Positions 30,356 through 42,119 of a DNA stretch of 64,000 nt are shown piece after piece; positions within the stretch are counted from its first letter, which is position 1, and every line of letters starts with the position of its first letter. A program made the position numbers and the translations under genes. The stretch comes from Prorocentrum cordatum. Taxonomy: Eukaryota; Sar; Dinophyceae; Prorocentrales; Prorocentraceae. The DNA lies in contig CAUYUJ010017879.1 in the NCBI GenBank assembly GCA_963575745.1, positions 152,489-216,488 on the forward strand, written 5' to 3'. The notes under the pieces are model-generated. The model saw only the letters and a list, made by a program, of their open reading frames with translations, made no database searches and was not told where the DNA came from.

Positions 30356-30963
30356 ATGGCAGTTGTAGTCAGATATGCGTTTGCGGCCGCTTGCGTATGC
30401 AATGTGGTTGAAGCAGTTTCCGTACAGCACGCCAACTGGTTGCGGTCGGACACTCCGACGAACGACTCCATCGCAGAACAGCTGTTCAACGAGTTCCTGA
30501 ACACACATCAAGATGGTGAGGAATATACCGAGTCTGGAGTCGCCGGGACGATGCTATCGCCCATGGGGTCTTACGGCCCGGTCCTCGTCGTCTACCTGAC
30601 GTATGGCAGCAGCAGACCTTATAAGACGTTTTCGGAGGTGCAGGGGATGTTCTGGGACGTTCCAGGCGTCAGCCACGCTCTATACCACAATTCGTGGCAC
30701 CAGGTGTGGCTTCAGTCCTCCGATGTGGACTTCCTCGAGATGGAGTCGCCTCAGGATCCTGCGACCTGGGGGTACCGCTTGTCTTATCAAAGACGCCTAC
30801 GGCGAACCACCACCGCCCCCCGTTTGCCGGCAACGCGTATGTGGCTAAACGTTGGGTCGTTGTTTTGCAAAGCTATTGGACTACGTATTCCCCGCAGCCG
30901 TTGTGGAAACCCTTTGGAAAACACTTGTGGGAGGAGAGGGAGCGGAAAGAGGAGGAAACGGAG
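30356..30963 (+). CDS. M11 (gametolysin-type) metalloprotease, exon 1
   Basis: ATG in a good context (GCCATGG). The first 22 residues (MAVVVRYAFAAACVCNVVEA) look like a secretion signal. Then comes the N-terminal part of dinoflagellate M11-like proteins: YLTYGSSRPYKTFSEVQG, MFWDVPGVSHALYHNSWHQ, and, after two frame changes, LIKDAYGEPPPPP and FAGNAYVAKRWVVVLQSYW. The changes fall at a G5 run (30768-30772) and a C6 run (30816-30821); each behaves as one extra base. The exon is proposed to end at GAG then GTCTCTT, phase 0. Either the copy is damaged or these are homopolymer sequencing errors; the intact exon 2 favours error or a recent change. Confidence 0.65.
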
Positions 30964-32235
30964 GTCTCTTGGGGCCTCCTGGGGGCTTATTGGGGGCTCC
31001 TCAGAGCTTTCTGGGGTTTCTTTGGGGGGCCTCTTGGTGACCTTGGGTCTCTTGGGAGCATCTTGGCCTTCGGAGGCAGTCGTGGTGCCCTGCTGGTCCC
31101 TCTTTGCGCGCTTCAGGGGCGTCTTGGAGGTCATGGGGCACTCTTGGGGTCGTTTCGGAGCATCTTCGGCTGTCCTGGGGTCCTTTCAGGCCATCTGGGG
31201 GCCCCTCATGAGGCGTCTTCGGGCTACCTCTAGGGCTGTCGTCGTGCACTGGCTGGGCAGTCGTTGGGCCTCCTTGGGCCGCCTCGGAGGTCAAAAGGCC
31301 GCCTTGGGGGCGTCTTGGTGGCCTCTTGGGTCGGCTTGGGGCCCTCTCGGGCAGGCTTGCTGGCCTCTTGGTGGCCCTGTGTTTGCCATGCTTGGGCCGC
31401 CTTGGAGCGTCGGAAGCCCAAACAGGCGAAAGCGGTGAAGCCATTGAAAAACCTGAGTAGGATCAAGGACGCTGGCCTCCCTGGGGCTTCTTGGGGGCCC
31501 CTTGGGGCGCCTGGAGGGCATCTTAGGCCGCCTTGGGTGTACCTTGGGCCACCTTGGAGACATCTTGCGGCCACCTTGGGCCCGCTTGGGGCCATCTGAT
31601 CCATCTTGGAGGCCATCTTGGGGCCGCCTTGCGTGAGAAAGCCGATGGTACACCAACTTTCTAGGGCTTTCCCAGTGGCCGGCGGGATGATCGGCCGAGA
31701 CCCCAACGGGAAAGAACCAGCTACAAGTCAACATGTGGCACGCCTTGTGCCCCTGTGGCAAGCCACATGGAGCGGCGGATCTAGTGGCCTTCGACCCATA
31801 CCGCCATCTTGCCCAGGTGTAGGTAGGCTTCCCCCTTTCGGGGCCCTCTTGGCGCCGTCTTGGGCCGTGTTTGCGGCCTCTTGGGCCGTCTTGGCGCCCC
31901 CTTGGACCGTCTGTGGGCTCGCTTGGTGCCTCTTTGGACGATCTCGGGGGCTGCTTGAGCCGTCCTACAGCATTTAGAGGAACTCCATGCTGGGCTCTCA
32001 GAGCCTTCTGAGGGGGCCTATTTGAGCTCTCTTGGCCTGTCTTCGGGCTCTCGGGCTTTCTGGAGACCATTTGGGCAGTTTGGAAAGATCTTCAGGCGCC
32101 TCGGGGCCCTCTTGGGTCGCCTTCGGGCCAGTCTGAGTGCTTTCTTTCTTTCGGTAAAGTTATTCCGCCGACCCCTCGAAGAGTCTGGGAACGCCCCAAA
32201 CTCCAGGCCGCGGGCTCCTGAAATAAGATTTGCAG
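30964..32235 (+). other. Protease intron filled with CTTGGGGGCCTC repeats
   Basis: GT at 30964, AG at 32234-32235 (ATTTGCAG), phase 0 on both sides. 1272 bp, mostly tandem 11-12 bp words CTTGGGGGCCTC / TTGGGCCGCC. The donor is chosen because it is the in-phase GT; noncanonical donors used by dinoflagellates cannot be excluded. Confidence 0.55.
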
Positions 32236-33927
32236 AAGTCAATTCACACAATTCGGAGGGATCTGAGCACACTTGGCTTCGTGGTCCAAGCCGCGGCAGC
32301 GGATCTTACAATGGCTGTGTACTATTCAGCAGCGTACCAAGCGAAAATCAAGACAAGAGCTTACAAAAACACGTTGGTGTTTGCTCCTGGAGATCTCTTC
32401 ATGGCCACTGCGTATGCTCCGACCAGCGGCTGGTGGAACGGGTTTGCCCAATTCTATCACCAAGCTCAGACTTGGCAGACGATATTTCACGAGATAGGGC
32501 ACACATGGGGTTTGCATCATGCAGGGGGCTACTTGGCTACCGGAGAGTTGAACTCCTACCTGGACGATGCAGTCATGGGCTATCAGCGAGAATGGCGGGC
32601 CGCGGACACCAACGTGGTCGCTCGCTACAGGCTCGGGTGGCTCACAGGGGCCGAGACGGTGGAGTTCATTCGGGGGTCTGACGCCACGGCTGTCAACCTG
32701 TCTCCCCTCAATGAGGGGCCCGATGGACCAGAGTTCTTGCTCATGAAACTCCCGTGCGATGAGTGCACAGGGGAGATGGCATCTACCGCAGGTGTGGGCG
32801 CTCTCTACCTCTCCTTCCGTGTGGAGGACGGGCCAAGCCTGTACGGGGTTGGGGGTGAGTCCGAACCGATTTTTCTTTACGATATGGTCACTCGCAGGCG
32901 TCTCGTCCTGGCGGACCGCGTCCATGTGCACTTCCAGGCCGACGTGAATCAGAAAACTGAGTTGTGGACTACGTTGGCCGCGGGGGATGCTTTCGCCGTT
33001 CCCGGTTCTACCATGTGGATTCATGCTTGCAGCATCGATGCCGCGACCTATGCCAGGGTAAGTGTTTCAGATACAAGCGAATCGTCCGCGCGAGCAGGAT
33101 GCATGTTACCGGTGGCAACACAAGCGCCGACACAAGCGTCGACGCCAGCACCGACGCCGCCACCGACGCCAGCACCAACGCCAGCACCGACACCAGCACC
33201 AACGCCAGCACCCACGCGAGCACCAACTCCTTCACCGACGCTATTTCTGACGCCAGTACCGACGCCATCACCGACGCCAGCGCCGACGCCACCGCCGACG
33301 CCGACACCGACGCTAGCACCGACGCCAGCGCCGACACCCGTACCGACGCAAGCGCCGTCGCCAGCACCGGCGCCAGCATCTACGTCTGCACCGACGCCAT
33401 CACCGACATCAGCATTGGCCCCAGTGCCAATGGCGTCTCCGGCGGGGACAATAACGACAGGCTTGGTCTCTGGCATGGGCGACCCCCACCTCACCAACAT
33501 GTACGGCGAGCGTTTTGACTTATACATGACGGGCAGAAACATCCTTTTACAGATCCCGCGATGGAGCAGCAGCAGCAGCGCGTTGCTGCGTTTGGAGGCC
33601 GACGCCACGCGCATGGGCGACCAGTGCGCTGACGTGTACTTCCAGATGGTGGCAATATCTGGGACATGGACGAATAAGACAGACGAAATGCGGTTCTTCG
33701 CGAACGGTGACACTCTTGGCTTGCCTACCAGCATGAACTGGATGCGTTTTGGCAAGATCGACTTAAAGGTGGTGCATGGTAAAACTCGGCAGGGCACAGA
33801 CTACCTCAACGTCTTTGCCAAACACCTAGCCCGCGCTGGTTTTCCAGTTGGGGGCCTCCTCGGGATTGACGACCACACTGCGGCCAGTGCACAGCCTTCC
33901 GAGCGCACCCGTTCATTTTCGTTGTAG
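32236..33927 (+). CDS. M11 (gametolysin-type) metalloprotease, exon 2
   Basis: 563 codons to TAG without a break. The catalytic zinc site [11 protein letters not shown] (about 32488-32520) fits the HExxHxxGxxH pattern of M11 peptidases, with DDAVMGYQ a little downstream. A catalytic domain runs to about 33090. A Thr/Pro/Ala linker of PTPAPTPA repeats follows (33115-33450), then a C-terminal domain opening with [16 protein letters not shown] (a GDPH start as in VWD-like domains) and ending [15 protein letters not shown]. The product should be a secreted or wall-directed zinc endopeptidase; gametolysins cut cell-wall glycoproteins in green algae, but the substrate here is unknown. The apparent TTG start of the open frame is not a start: it lies in the splice acceptor. 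No TE hallmarks. Confidence 0.85.
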   Translation, partial: KSIHTIRRDLSTLGFVVQAAAADLTMAVYYSAAYQAKIKTRAYKNTLVFAPGDLFMATAYAPTSGWWNGFAQFYHQAQTWQTIFHEIGHTWGLHHAGGYLATGELNSYLDDAVMGYQREWRAADTNVVARYRLGWLTGAETVEFIRGSDATAVNLSPLNEGPDGPEFLLMKLPCDECTGEMASTAGVGALYLSFRVEDGPSLYGVGGESEPIFLYDMVTRRRLVLADRVHVHFQADVNQKTELWTTLAAGDAFAVPGSTMWIHACSIDAATYARVSVSDTSESSARAGCMLPVATQAPTQASTPAPTPPPTPAPTPAPTPAPTPAPTRAPTPSPTLFLTPVPTPSPTPAPTPPPTPTPTLAPTPAPTPVPTQAPSPAPAPASTSAPTPSPTSALAPVPMASPAGTITTGLVSGMGDPHLTNMYGERFDLYMTGRNILLQIPRWSSSSSALLRLEADATRMGDQCADVYFQMVAISGTWTNKTDEMRFFANGDTLGLPTSMNWMRFGKIDLKVVHGKTRQGTDYLNVFAKHLARAGFPVGGLLGIDDHTAASAQPSERTRSFSL

Positions 33928-34540
33928 CGCGACAGCGCGGTCCGGCGCACGCGCGCGTGGAGCCTACAGTGTGTGGCAGGCGTTGGGGCAATGGTCCTCG
34001 ACAGGCAGAGCCGACGGGCAGCATCCCACACTGGCCTACAGTTCGGCGCAGGCGTCGCAGGGCTCGAGGGTGGCTGCAGTGCCCGCTCGTTCTTGTTTGC
34101 TGCCAGTGGTCGCTGAAACCCAAACCTCCAACGTCGCAGTTTGTTCGATCCCAGCCGTTTCTTTGATTCAGGCCCCAGGGTCCGTTTTCGAGAAAAAAGA
34201 CCTGCCCCCCGACCGGAAGAGGTCGAGAGGCCTCACACGGAAAGCGTGAAGACGCTGGAGAGTCTGGGCACCCTCGCTCCGTGCTCGCCTTGGCGCGAGC
34301 TTCTGCCTTCCCTCAAGGGCAGAAAAAACGCCCCCTACCCTGGTTTACGAGGCGCTGTGCTCTGAACCTCCTGTGGGCTGACATGGTAAACCCTGCATGA
34401 TGTGCCGCGTCCTGGCGGCTCCAGGCTTTGAAGGTCCCCAGGAGGTCTACAGACAACGCACTTGTATTCCACGGCAGGGTCGTTTTTTCATCCCTCAATT
34501 CCCGCAAGGCATTTTTTGCTTAGTCCTGGCTTCCTCGGCC
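33928..34540. other. 3' flank of the protease gene
   Basis: No further exon or repeat family recognised. No AAUAAA-like signal stands out, as expected for dinoflagellates. Confidence 0.4.
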
Positions 34541-34726
34541 CGGGCGAAAGGGGGGGATTGGGAAAGGGGGGGTTACGAAATTTGCTGCACGCAGCCGGTT
34601 TCGGCCTCACCGAGGAGCCCACTCCTCGATACAGGGGCGCCTCCGGCGCCGGGAGGCGCTGGGAAAATCAGCTACGTGAGCCGATTCTCAAACCCCCCCT
34701 TTGCTATCCCCCCCTCTCGCCCGACC
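34541..34726. mobile_element. TIR element with GGGCGA(A/G)AGGGGGGGAT ends
   Basis: GGGCGAAAGGGGGGGATTGG and AAAGGGGGGGTT at the left pair with AACCCCCCCTTTGCTATCCC and CTCTCGCCC at the right; GGCGCCTCCGGCGCC lies in the centre. Single copy here. Confidence 0.75.
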
Positions 34727-34874
34727 CGGCTTCCGCCCAGGGCCAGTGCACTGCTCTGGCCATCTTCCTCGTGGCGCCCCCTGCGAGGGGGGGGCCCTTT
34801 GACGCCCGTGGGGCGGCGTCCTGCCTGCGAGCTCCCTCGCTCGCCCCGTGCCATGACAAAAGGACGACGCCTCT

Positions 34875-35037
34875 CACCACCCACCAAACCACCCCAACCC
34901 AACCCGAAGGCTCAGATTTACCCTCGATTTCCAGTGGGGGGGGGTCGGGAAACGTCGAAAAAACACATGTGGAGCCCTTACCCCCCCCAACCCGAAATTC
35001 GGGCCTTCGGGTTGGGTTGGGGTGGTCTGGTAGGTAG
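34875..35037. mobile_element. TIR element with ACCACCCCAACCCAACCC ends
   Basis: The left arm CCAAACCACCCCAACCCAAC and CCGAAGGC has its near-exact inverse at 35004-35037. The interior has a G run. 163 bp, single copy. Confidence 0.85.
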
Positions 35038-35095
35038 TCAGCCTCCTCACGACGGCGGGCTCGGGACCAAGGCAGGAGCAGCACCCTCGGCATCG

Positions 35096-35219
35096 CTCGG
35101 ACGTGCGCGTTTCTTCCTCGGCGAGGGCCCTCGAGGAGCATCCTTGATCCTCTGGCGAGAATACCACGCACGAGACCGTGACAAAAAACGCAGGGAGTGG
35201 ACGTCCGAGCGATGGCGAG
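35096..35219. mobile_element. Family E TIR element, copy 2, with GCACC target duplication
   Basis: CTCGGCATCGCTCGGACGT to ACGTCCGAGCGATGGCGAG. GCACC on both sides (35091-35095 and 35220-35224). Confidence 0.88.
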
Positions 35220-36170
35220 GCACCCCTCGCGCCGATCCCCTACCAACATCCGCTAAGGTGGGCATCCAGTCCCCTCCCAGGGTCCATCACGGCCGGCTTT
35301 CTTGGCCGTGTCCAGCCTGTGGCGCCGAGTTTGTTTTGGATGTGCGCGGCACATGGCTCTCCTTCTCCTCGAGAGCAGCATCTTGATCAAGCCCGCGGCG
35401 TTGTTGCTGCAAGCATCCTTGGCCTTGCCGGAGAAGGTCCAGTGGTGGTCCGCCCCCACGTGTTGAGTTGCCTTCTCTACCCCGGCGCGGTCGTGCGCCC
35501 CGATGCACTGGTCTGCCGCCAAGCGTTCCGCTTTCGTATCGTTTGTGTCGCGCCAGGGTTGCTCGCTGCCTCCGTCTCGACGGCTTGCTGGACTACATCT
35601 CGCGGCGCACAGCTTGGGATGCTCGGGCCGCGGTGGCTGCAAGTGTTGCCCACGGGGCCCCGCTCACAGGGCCCTGCCCATGGGGCTCATCACAAGCATC
35701 CCGCGACAGAACCGAAGGTGTATAGTGGTAGAGCCACTTCAACATGACACAGTGGACGGTGTATTCTCGTCCCTCCCACCGGGTCCCAACACATCATGGT
35801 ACGACCCATACGTGGCTCTGCACATCGATTTCCGCTTACCGGGGTCCACCACGCAGAGCACAGCCTATTCTCGTCCAACCCGTATTCAGAGCGTGAATTA
35901 CCTACCCCGCTTTCGCTTCCAGGCAAAACCAAGTCATACCACGCGCCTCCTCGTCAAGCGACCTGACCAGTACAGGCCGTAGTTTGGCATCGTTTGGTAT
36001 CTCTTGGAAGCGAGGGTGATCAAAAGCGAGGTAGGTTTGTTTTCCCCCTACGTATGTAGGGCTCCAACACCTACAAGTACCACCGCTGTGAGGTTCTACG
36101 CCTAAGGCCCCGCTCGTAGAGTTCCACCACTGTTCTTTATACTGCGAGTTTGCGCGCGTGGGCCCCAGCA
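35220..36170. other. Unassigned region with open frames on both strands
   Basis: A plus frame (35178-35747) and a minus frame (35642-35253) overlap completely; neither has a recognisable domain. Possibly an old repetitive ORF. Confidence 0.35.
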
Positions 36171-36174
36171 GTGG

Positions 36175-36310
36175 GTGCTTGCGCTCCCGCTGTGCACTCC
36201 GTGTGTGGTGCAACTATGGGCTAGAATCGTTTGTGCCAGCGCACGAGGTGTCAACTCCACTGTTCGCGCACTCACGCCACTCTCCTACCATGATTTCTTG
36301 TGCTCAACCA
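36175..36310 (+). repeat. Dispersed repeat O, copy 1
   Basis: GTGTGGTGCAACT, then GTCAACTCCACTG(T/C)TCGCGCA; recurs at 39990-40140. Confidence 0.6.
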
Positions 36311-36469
36311 TGCGACCGCGTCGGCGCGCTCAAGCTCGCGCGCGGAGCGGCAAGCTGGTTTGGCCAAGCGGATGCGGCCGCGGAGTCGATTGTCGACGGC
36401 GGCTTCCCAGCGCGTCTCGGCGGCCGCGCTGGCATGCGGGCACTTCCGTGCGGGCGCGATATCACGATG

Positions 36470-36606
36470 ACGCTTACAACGGCAACAGCGATGATGGTAG
36501 TATCGATGGTGGTGACGGTGGTTCCCGTGACGGAGGCAAAGCCAATGACCGCGCCGATGTTGATAACGACGGTGACGATGATGATGTTGATGCTTCTGAT
36601 TATTAC

Positions 36607-36661
<55 letters not shown>

Positions 36662-36810
36662 TCCAGATGTCGGTGGTACAGGTGGTTGGCTGATGATTTC
36701 GGCAATGCGGGCGATCGGCGATGAAAAGAACGGCGGTGATGCGATGGCGTTGATGCGGGCGATGGTGAAGAAGTGGGCGCGCGCAGAAATTCAAGAAATC
36801 AGGCAGGGCC
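36470..36810 (+). repeat. GAY-rich element P, copy 1
   Basis: Starts near ACGGCAACAGCGATGATGG, ends in (GAT)n at 36600-36660 and then GCGCGCGCAGAAATTC. The edges resemble P copies at 38440-38920 and 41535-41960. The plus frame is Asp-rich but is a shadow of the triplet array. Confidence 0.6.
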
Positions 36811-38439
36811 TGTGTGGAACGAGAAGTGGGTTCTGATATGTTTGAAGGGCCCTGTATTGAACTGCATCGGACACCAAAGGTGTTGGACGGATTTCGACAC
36901 GCGCGCGTGGCAGCGCGCGCGTGACGCCCGCATGGTATCAGTTTTTACGGATTCGTGCACTGGGAGCATGCAAGACCAACGCATATGCAAAGCGCGGTGG
37001 GATGCCAATGCGGTTTCTGGACGAGGACGTTGAAATCATCATATGGTTTGTTGATGTCTTCAGACAGTGCGGGCGGGCCGACCATTTGCAAGATTTGTGA
37101 TACATTGTCGGTTTTGTGTTGTTGCAAAGTTGAGTGGTGGTTTGCATACTTAATGTCTGCGGCATGATTTAGCCATGTGCGCGGGCGTGAGGACTCCGTG
37201 CTACTCATTGACAAAGGACTTTGAAGCAATGATGTTGGGAGTTGAACAAATTTGCGCGCATTTGAATATCTGGCAGGGAAGAGTGGGGTGCGATAGCTGT
37301 CTGGCCTGGAATGATGTGGGTTCTGATGGCACATGAGCGACGGGGCAGTTACATTTGAAATTTGCAATGCCATGGGGCGTCGGTAACCCAGGGGGGTCGG
37401 GTAGTAGGGTTTATTATTCTTTTGAAAGGAGACTCCAACATTTTGGAAATATTGCAGCCGTCATCTCCCTTGCACGAGCATAATTCCACCCAACCGCCCG
37501 CAGTTTGTTGACAAAACCCCACTTGCGCAGTGAAGCGATGACGCTTCCCATGCAGATCCATGACCCAGACGGGGGGTGGATGATGGCGACTACGACATCG
37601 GCGCAGATGATGACGATGGTGATGGCACATGATGGCGTTGCTCACGAGGCCGACGACAAGAACGATGGCGGCGATGTTGACGACAGGAACGCGCGCACAG
37701 ATATGATGGCAGAAAGTGCACGTTTGCAAGCAAGGGACGTTCCATATGTCCTTGAAGTGATTTACGATGAGATTCCTCATTCTATCAAACTGTGTTGCAA
37801 TTGCTTCGGGCTTGCGCGCGCGGAGGTGCGCGCCTGTTGCCCGCATTGTACTGCCTGACAGGCTTCGCAGGGGTGCGACGATTAACAGCTGCTTTCGATC
37901 TGCGCGAGAGGGGGATCCGCATGGTCCCACTTGACGGGGATTCGAAAACCAATGGTGCTCTTATGATTCAGGGGAGCGCGCGTGCGCAGAGTCCTGGCGT
38001 TTGCCTTGGGAACGAGCAGTTGTCCGCGGAAAGTGTTTCCCAATCGTCTTCAAGCCGGCCCTGTGCTGAGAGGGGCTCGTCACGTGCGCGCGCCGGCGGC
38101 CCGCAGTGTGCCGTGCGTTTGTATGCGTATTGCACAGCGCGCTTGCCAAATCACCGCGTGCATGTGGGTTGGGGGGTGAGGAAGGTGGTCGATAATTGTG
38201 GGTCCCGTTGATCAGCATGAACGGGCGCTCAGAAAAAATGAAATCGCCATGCACCGATCAATGGGGTTGAGTGTTCAGGTGATGCATCATAGGCGGGCAG
38301 ACTTTGGGATCCAACTTCATGTGGGACAAGATGTAGGGTTGCAACCTGCGCGATGCAGCATATTGGGTGCAGCCTATCCCGTGAACTCCACAGAGTGTGA
38401 ATGATTCTGTCCGCGTCCGCGCGAGAAACCCACATGCGA
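36811..38439. repeat. Mosaic of GCGCGCG-rich repeats, no gene
   Basis: GGATTTCGACACGCGCGCG (36890) is related to 40888-41010 and 41180-41200. 37380-37435 resembles 41395-41460 (GGGG, then a TATTCTTTT and AAAGGAGA word). 37560-37700 has a weak GATGAC array. No coding region recognised. Confidence 0.5.
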
Positions 38440-38920
38440 CCTGTTGGCAACACCAAATAGGCAGCGACAACGAAGATGACGACGAAGACGGTCATGACGA
38501 CGGTGGGGACGATGTCGATGACGACGATGGTGATGGCGACGAAGCCGATGGTGATAATAATGACGGTATCAACGATGACGCTGGCGGTGGTGACGACGGT
38601 GTTGGCGAGAATGATTCCGAGGGCAACGGCATGATCGACGATGTTGATGACGACCACGGCGGTGATGACGACGACGGCTGGAGTGATGACGATGATTGTG
38701 ATAATGACTACGATGATGATGATGATGATGATGATGACGACGATCAAGATAATGATGATGATGGTGATGGTGATGGTGATGCTGTTCAGGGTGATGATGA
38801 TAATGGTGATGCCGGCGACTGAGATGGCAATGGTGACGTTGACGATGATATTAGCGATTAGGTTGATGAGGGCGATCAGGAACTGCGCGCCTGCCGGAAT
38901 CACAAATCTCGATCATAAAT
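38440..38920 (+). repeat. GAY-rich element P, copy 2
   Basis: The left edge TTGGCAACACCAAATAGGCA, then GCGACAACGAAGATGACGAC, matches 41537-41570. About 380 bp of GAY/GGY triplets follow, and the right edge has GGGCGATCAGGAACTGCGCG. Confidence 0.7.
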
Positions 38921-39419
38921 CTTCAAGGCAACAATTGGACAACCGCTAAGTTGCCGTGCCCGTTTGAACACATCGGTGCTTGAATGGTTGGAACCCCAAT
39001 GGCTTCAGGTGGACTTGGACGAGCACGCGCGAAGACGTGCGCGGATGGCCCGCATGTTATGCAGGAGTTGGTTGGCAGCGATGGTTGTGGCGTTTTCAGC
39101 GTGCGCGCGTGTGGATCCCGTGCGATCATTCGACAGGATAGCCAACAACCTCGGGCGCCCTGGTGCTTCCACGGAGAGCGTGCCCTCTGGCGTCCAGCGC
39201 GCTGCTGTGGATGAAACAAGTGGCTGCTGCTTGTTGTCGAATTCGTATGTCTTGGCATGCGTAGAACACGCATGGCTGTTGCATGATGTTGACGCGCGCG
39301 CGGCGGCCCCCGCGTGTGCCCCACATGGCTGTCGTTCGAAGCCTCAGTCTGACAAACATGTCCTGAAGCTGCGCAAGCGCACCGCGTGGCATTGTTTGGC
39401 ATGGAGGAGGAGGAGGGAC

Positions 39420-39548
39420 CTGGCATCGCTCGGACGTGTGTATTTTTCCTTCGGCGAGGACCATCGAGGAGCATCCTTGATCATTTCGCGAAAAAACCAC
39501 GCACGAAACCGAAAAAACACAGGACATGGACGTCCGAGCGATGGCCAG
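39420..39548. mobile_element. Family E TIR element, copy 3
   Basis: Complete TIRs. The right flank is the start of the next tandem unit, so no target duplication remains. Confidence 0.85.
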
Positions 39549-39708
39549 TAGAAAACGCATTGTTGTTGCATGATGTTGGCGCGCGCGTGCGGCGGCGCCC
39601 GCGTGTGCCCCGCATGGTTGTTGTTCGAAGCATCGGTCTAACGAACGTGTCCTGAAGCTGCGCAAGCGCACCGCGTGGCATTGTTTGGCATGGAGGAGGA
39701 AGAGGGAC

Positions 39709-39838
39709 CTGGCATCGCTCGGACGTGTGCATTTTTCCTGCGGCGAGGACCATCGAGGAGCACCCTTGATCATTTCGCGAAAAACCCACGCACGAAACCC
39801 ACAAAAACCCAGGAAATGGACGTCCGAGCAATGGCCAG
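39709..39838. mobile_element. Family E TIR element, copy 4
   Basis: Complete. Flanks GGGAC and GGGAG could be a target duplication with one change. The right arm has GAGCAATGG instead of GAGCGATGG. Confidence 0.85.
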
Positions 39839-39989
39839 GGGAGCGATACTGGGACTTGCTGGCATGCTATCACATGATAGTGATAGTTCGAATGAGCGGT
39901 CGTGGAGCCCAGTCTCGGCGGGGGGTACATTTGACATATGTTCGTCAAGAGCGGATCCTATGTGGTGCCACATTTGAGATGCAGCTCAC

Positions 39990-40140
39990 GTGGTGCAAGC
40001 CATGCTGCGCAAGCTCTTTGCTGCCAGCGTTGAAGTGCAGCGCGTGTGGTGCAACTCGCTTGCCGAACCTGAACTTGTCAACTCCACTGCTCGCGCAGTC
40101 ATCCCACCCACCCACCCGCAACTTGGTTTGCAAAACCCAT
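39990..40140 (+). repeat. Dispersed repeat O, copy 2
   Basis: See 36175-36310. Confidence 0.6.
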
Positions 40141-40214
40141 GCGGGACCGAGCACAGATATCGCTCCGGGGTCGTCTTGGAGCCCTCGGGGGTGTCCTAAG
40201 AGCGCCCCAAGAAG

Positions 40215-40233
40215 GCCGGAGAAGCAAGACGGC

Positions 40234-40272
<39 letters not shown>

Positions 40273-40800
40273 CGGCGACGACGACGACGCCAACGTCGAC
40301 GACGACGAAGACAACGACGCCGACGCCGACGACGACGACGAAGACGACGACGACGTCGCCAACGAAGACGACGACGAGGGAGGAGGGAGGACGACGACGG
40401 CGACAACGACGACAACGACGACAACGACGACAACGAGGGAGGAGGGAGGACGGCGACGACGCGAACGACGAAGAAGGAGGAAAGACGGCGACGCCGACGA
40501 CGACAACGACGAGGGAGGAGGGAAGACGACGACGAGACGACGACGACAACGACGACGACGACGGCGACGAACTAGGAGGGACGACGACGAGACGCCGACG
40601 ACGGACGACGACGACGACGAGGGAGGAGGAGGAAGGACGACCACGGCGACAACGACGACGGAAACGACCACGACGCCAAAGAGGACGACGACGACGAACA
40701 CGAGGAAAGACACAGGACGACGTAGGCGACGACGACGACGACGCGGGAGGAGGGAGGACGGCGACCACGACGACGACGACGACGCCGCAAGAGCGCGCGC
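40215..40800. repeat. (GAC)n tract with GAGGGAGGAGGGAGGAC breaks
   Basis: About 585 bp of GAC/AAC triplets. The phrase GAGGGAGGAGGGA recurs several times, giving a higher-order period. Five of six frames are open; none is a gene. Confidence 0.95.
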
Positions 40801-41440
40801 GCACGCTTTTGTTGAAAATCCGTGTTGCGAAACCTTGTGTTATTGTAGGTTTTGTGGACGCGCGATTTTGAACCGATGGGTTTTGAAGGATTTCGGCGTA
40901 CGCGCGCGACGGCGCGCGCGTCTGCACTTCGTCCCATTTTTTTGGCAGAGGGTTCTCGCGACGGCACACGCGCAAGGGCGTTCGACAGATTTCGACATGC
41001 GCGCGCGACGCCCGTTTGGTAGCATGTTGTGAAAATCTTGAAAAACCAATGGTTTTCTTAAGATTTCGCAAGAGCTCGCGCGTAATATTTTTTAGCACAT
41101 CAGTGTAAACCCTGTGTTTTTTGTATGTGTTTTGGAAACTCGATTGCGACATCCCTCCGGCACCGAAGGTTTTTGAAGGATTTCGGCATGCGCGCGCGAC
41201 GACGTGCGCGTGTGCACTTCGTCCAGTTTGTTGTAAGAGATTCGTGAAAAAAGTGCGATGTCAGAACAAAAATGACACCGCATAGTGTTTTTTTTACAAG
41301 GGAACTTCAGGGGGGGAACCCGGTTGGCCTGGGACATTGTGATTTCATTTTTAGGATGGACATGCGGTCAGATTCATATGTGATTTGCATACCCGAAAGG
41401 GGGGGCGATAACTCCGGCGGGGGGTACAGTCTATTCTTTT
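40801..41440. repeat. Diverged tandem repeats with GATTTCGRCRYGCGCGCG
   Basis: TTTTGAAGGATTTCGGCRTRCG and CGCGCGT-TGCACTTCGTCC recur at 40880-40935 and 41170-41225; a third GATTTCGACATGCGCGCG lies at 40990. Related to 36880-36930. Confidence 0.65.
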
Positions 41441-41534
41441 TTTAGAAAGGAGAATCGACGGGTCTCATTTGTTTGCCGCATCCGCGCGTCACCCCTTGCC
41501 AACGATCGTGCAAATGTCCACCCTCACCCCGCCA

Positions 41535-41960
41535 CGTATTGGCAACACCCAACTGGGCTGCGACAGCGACTATGGCGAAGATGAAGTTCAGGACGACGGT
41601 GGGTTTGCTGTCGGCGTTTACGATGGTAATGATGGTGATGAAGTTGGTGGTGATGCTAATGACGGTGGCAATGATGACGCTGGCGATGAAGACGGCGATG
41701 GTGTTGGCGAGGGTGATGAAGAAGTATGCGCGCGCGCTGGAAGTTGACGAGGGCGTCAACATCGACGGTAATGACGATGACGATGGTGGTGGTAATGGTA
41801 TCGACGATGGTGATGATGATGATGAGGAGGAGGACGAGGAGGAGGAGGAGGATAGCAATGACGGTGGCAATGATTTGGATTGCGATGGCGTTGCACACTG
41901 TGCTGATGAGGATGATTGGGAGGTGCGCGCTCGCAGAAAAAAAACAGAATTTATGGCGTA
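41535..41960 (+). repeat. GAY-rich element P, copy 3
   Basis: ATTGGCAACACCCAACTGGG, then GCGACAGCGAC; GAY/GGY triplets; the right edge GTGCGCGCTCGCAGAAAAAA resembles the edge near 36775. Confidence 0.7.
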
Positions 41961-42119
41961 CTTACCAAGGTGTCTGCAGCAACCCCCGCCACGTAACAGA
42001 AAGGAGCTTGAATTCTTCGCGCGTCGCGCATACCCACCTGTTCATCCAGCACAAGTGCCAGTGGAGCTGCCCGCACCGAGGGGGCGTGGCATCGATTGGA
42101 CCTCTCAAGGAGTTTCCGT

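Larger units (their letters stand above)
39262..39838 (+). repeat. Two tandem units of about 288 bp, each ending in a family E element
   Basis: Unit 1 (39262-39548) and unit 2 (39549-39838) both start TAGAA(A/C)ACGCAT and run through TGTTGCATGATGTTG, GTGTCCTGAAGCTGCGCAAG, GCATTGTTTGGCATGGAGGA to a family E element. Family E was inserted first, then the whole unit duplicated. Confidence 0.85.

Noticed and set aside
35178-35982. Possible protein-coding genes on either strand
   Set aside because: The frames overlap almost completely and show no recognisable domain; left as unassigned.
40139-41152. 297- and 318-aa acidic / Val-Ser-rich frames
   Set aside because: Shadows of the (GAC)n tract with GAGGGAGGAGGGA breaks.
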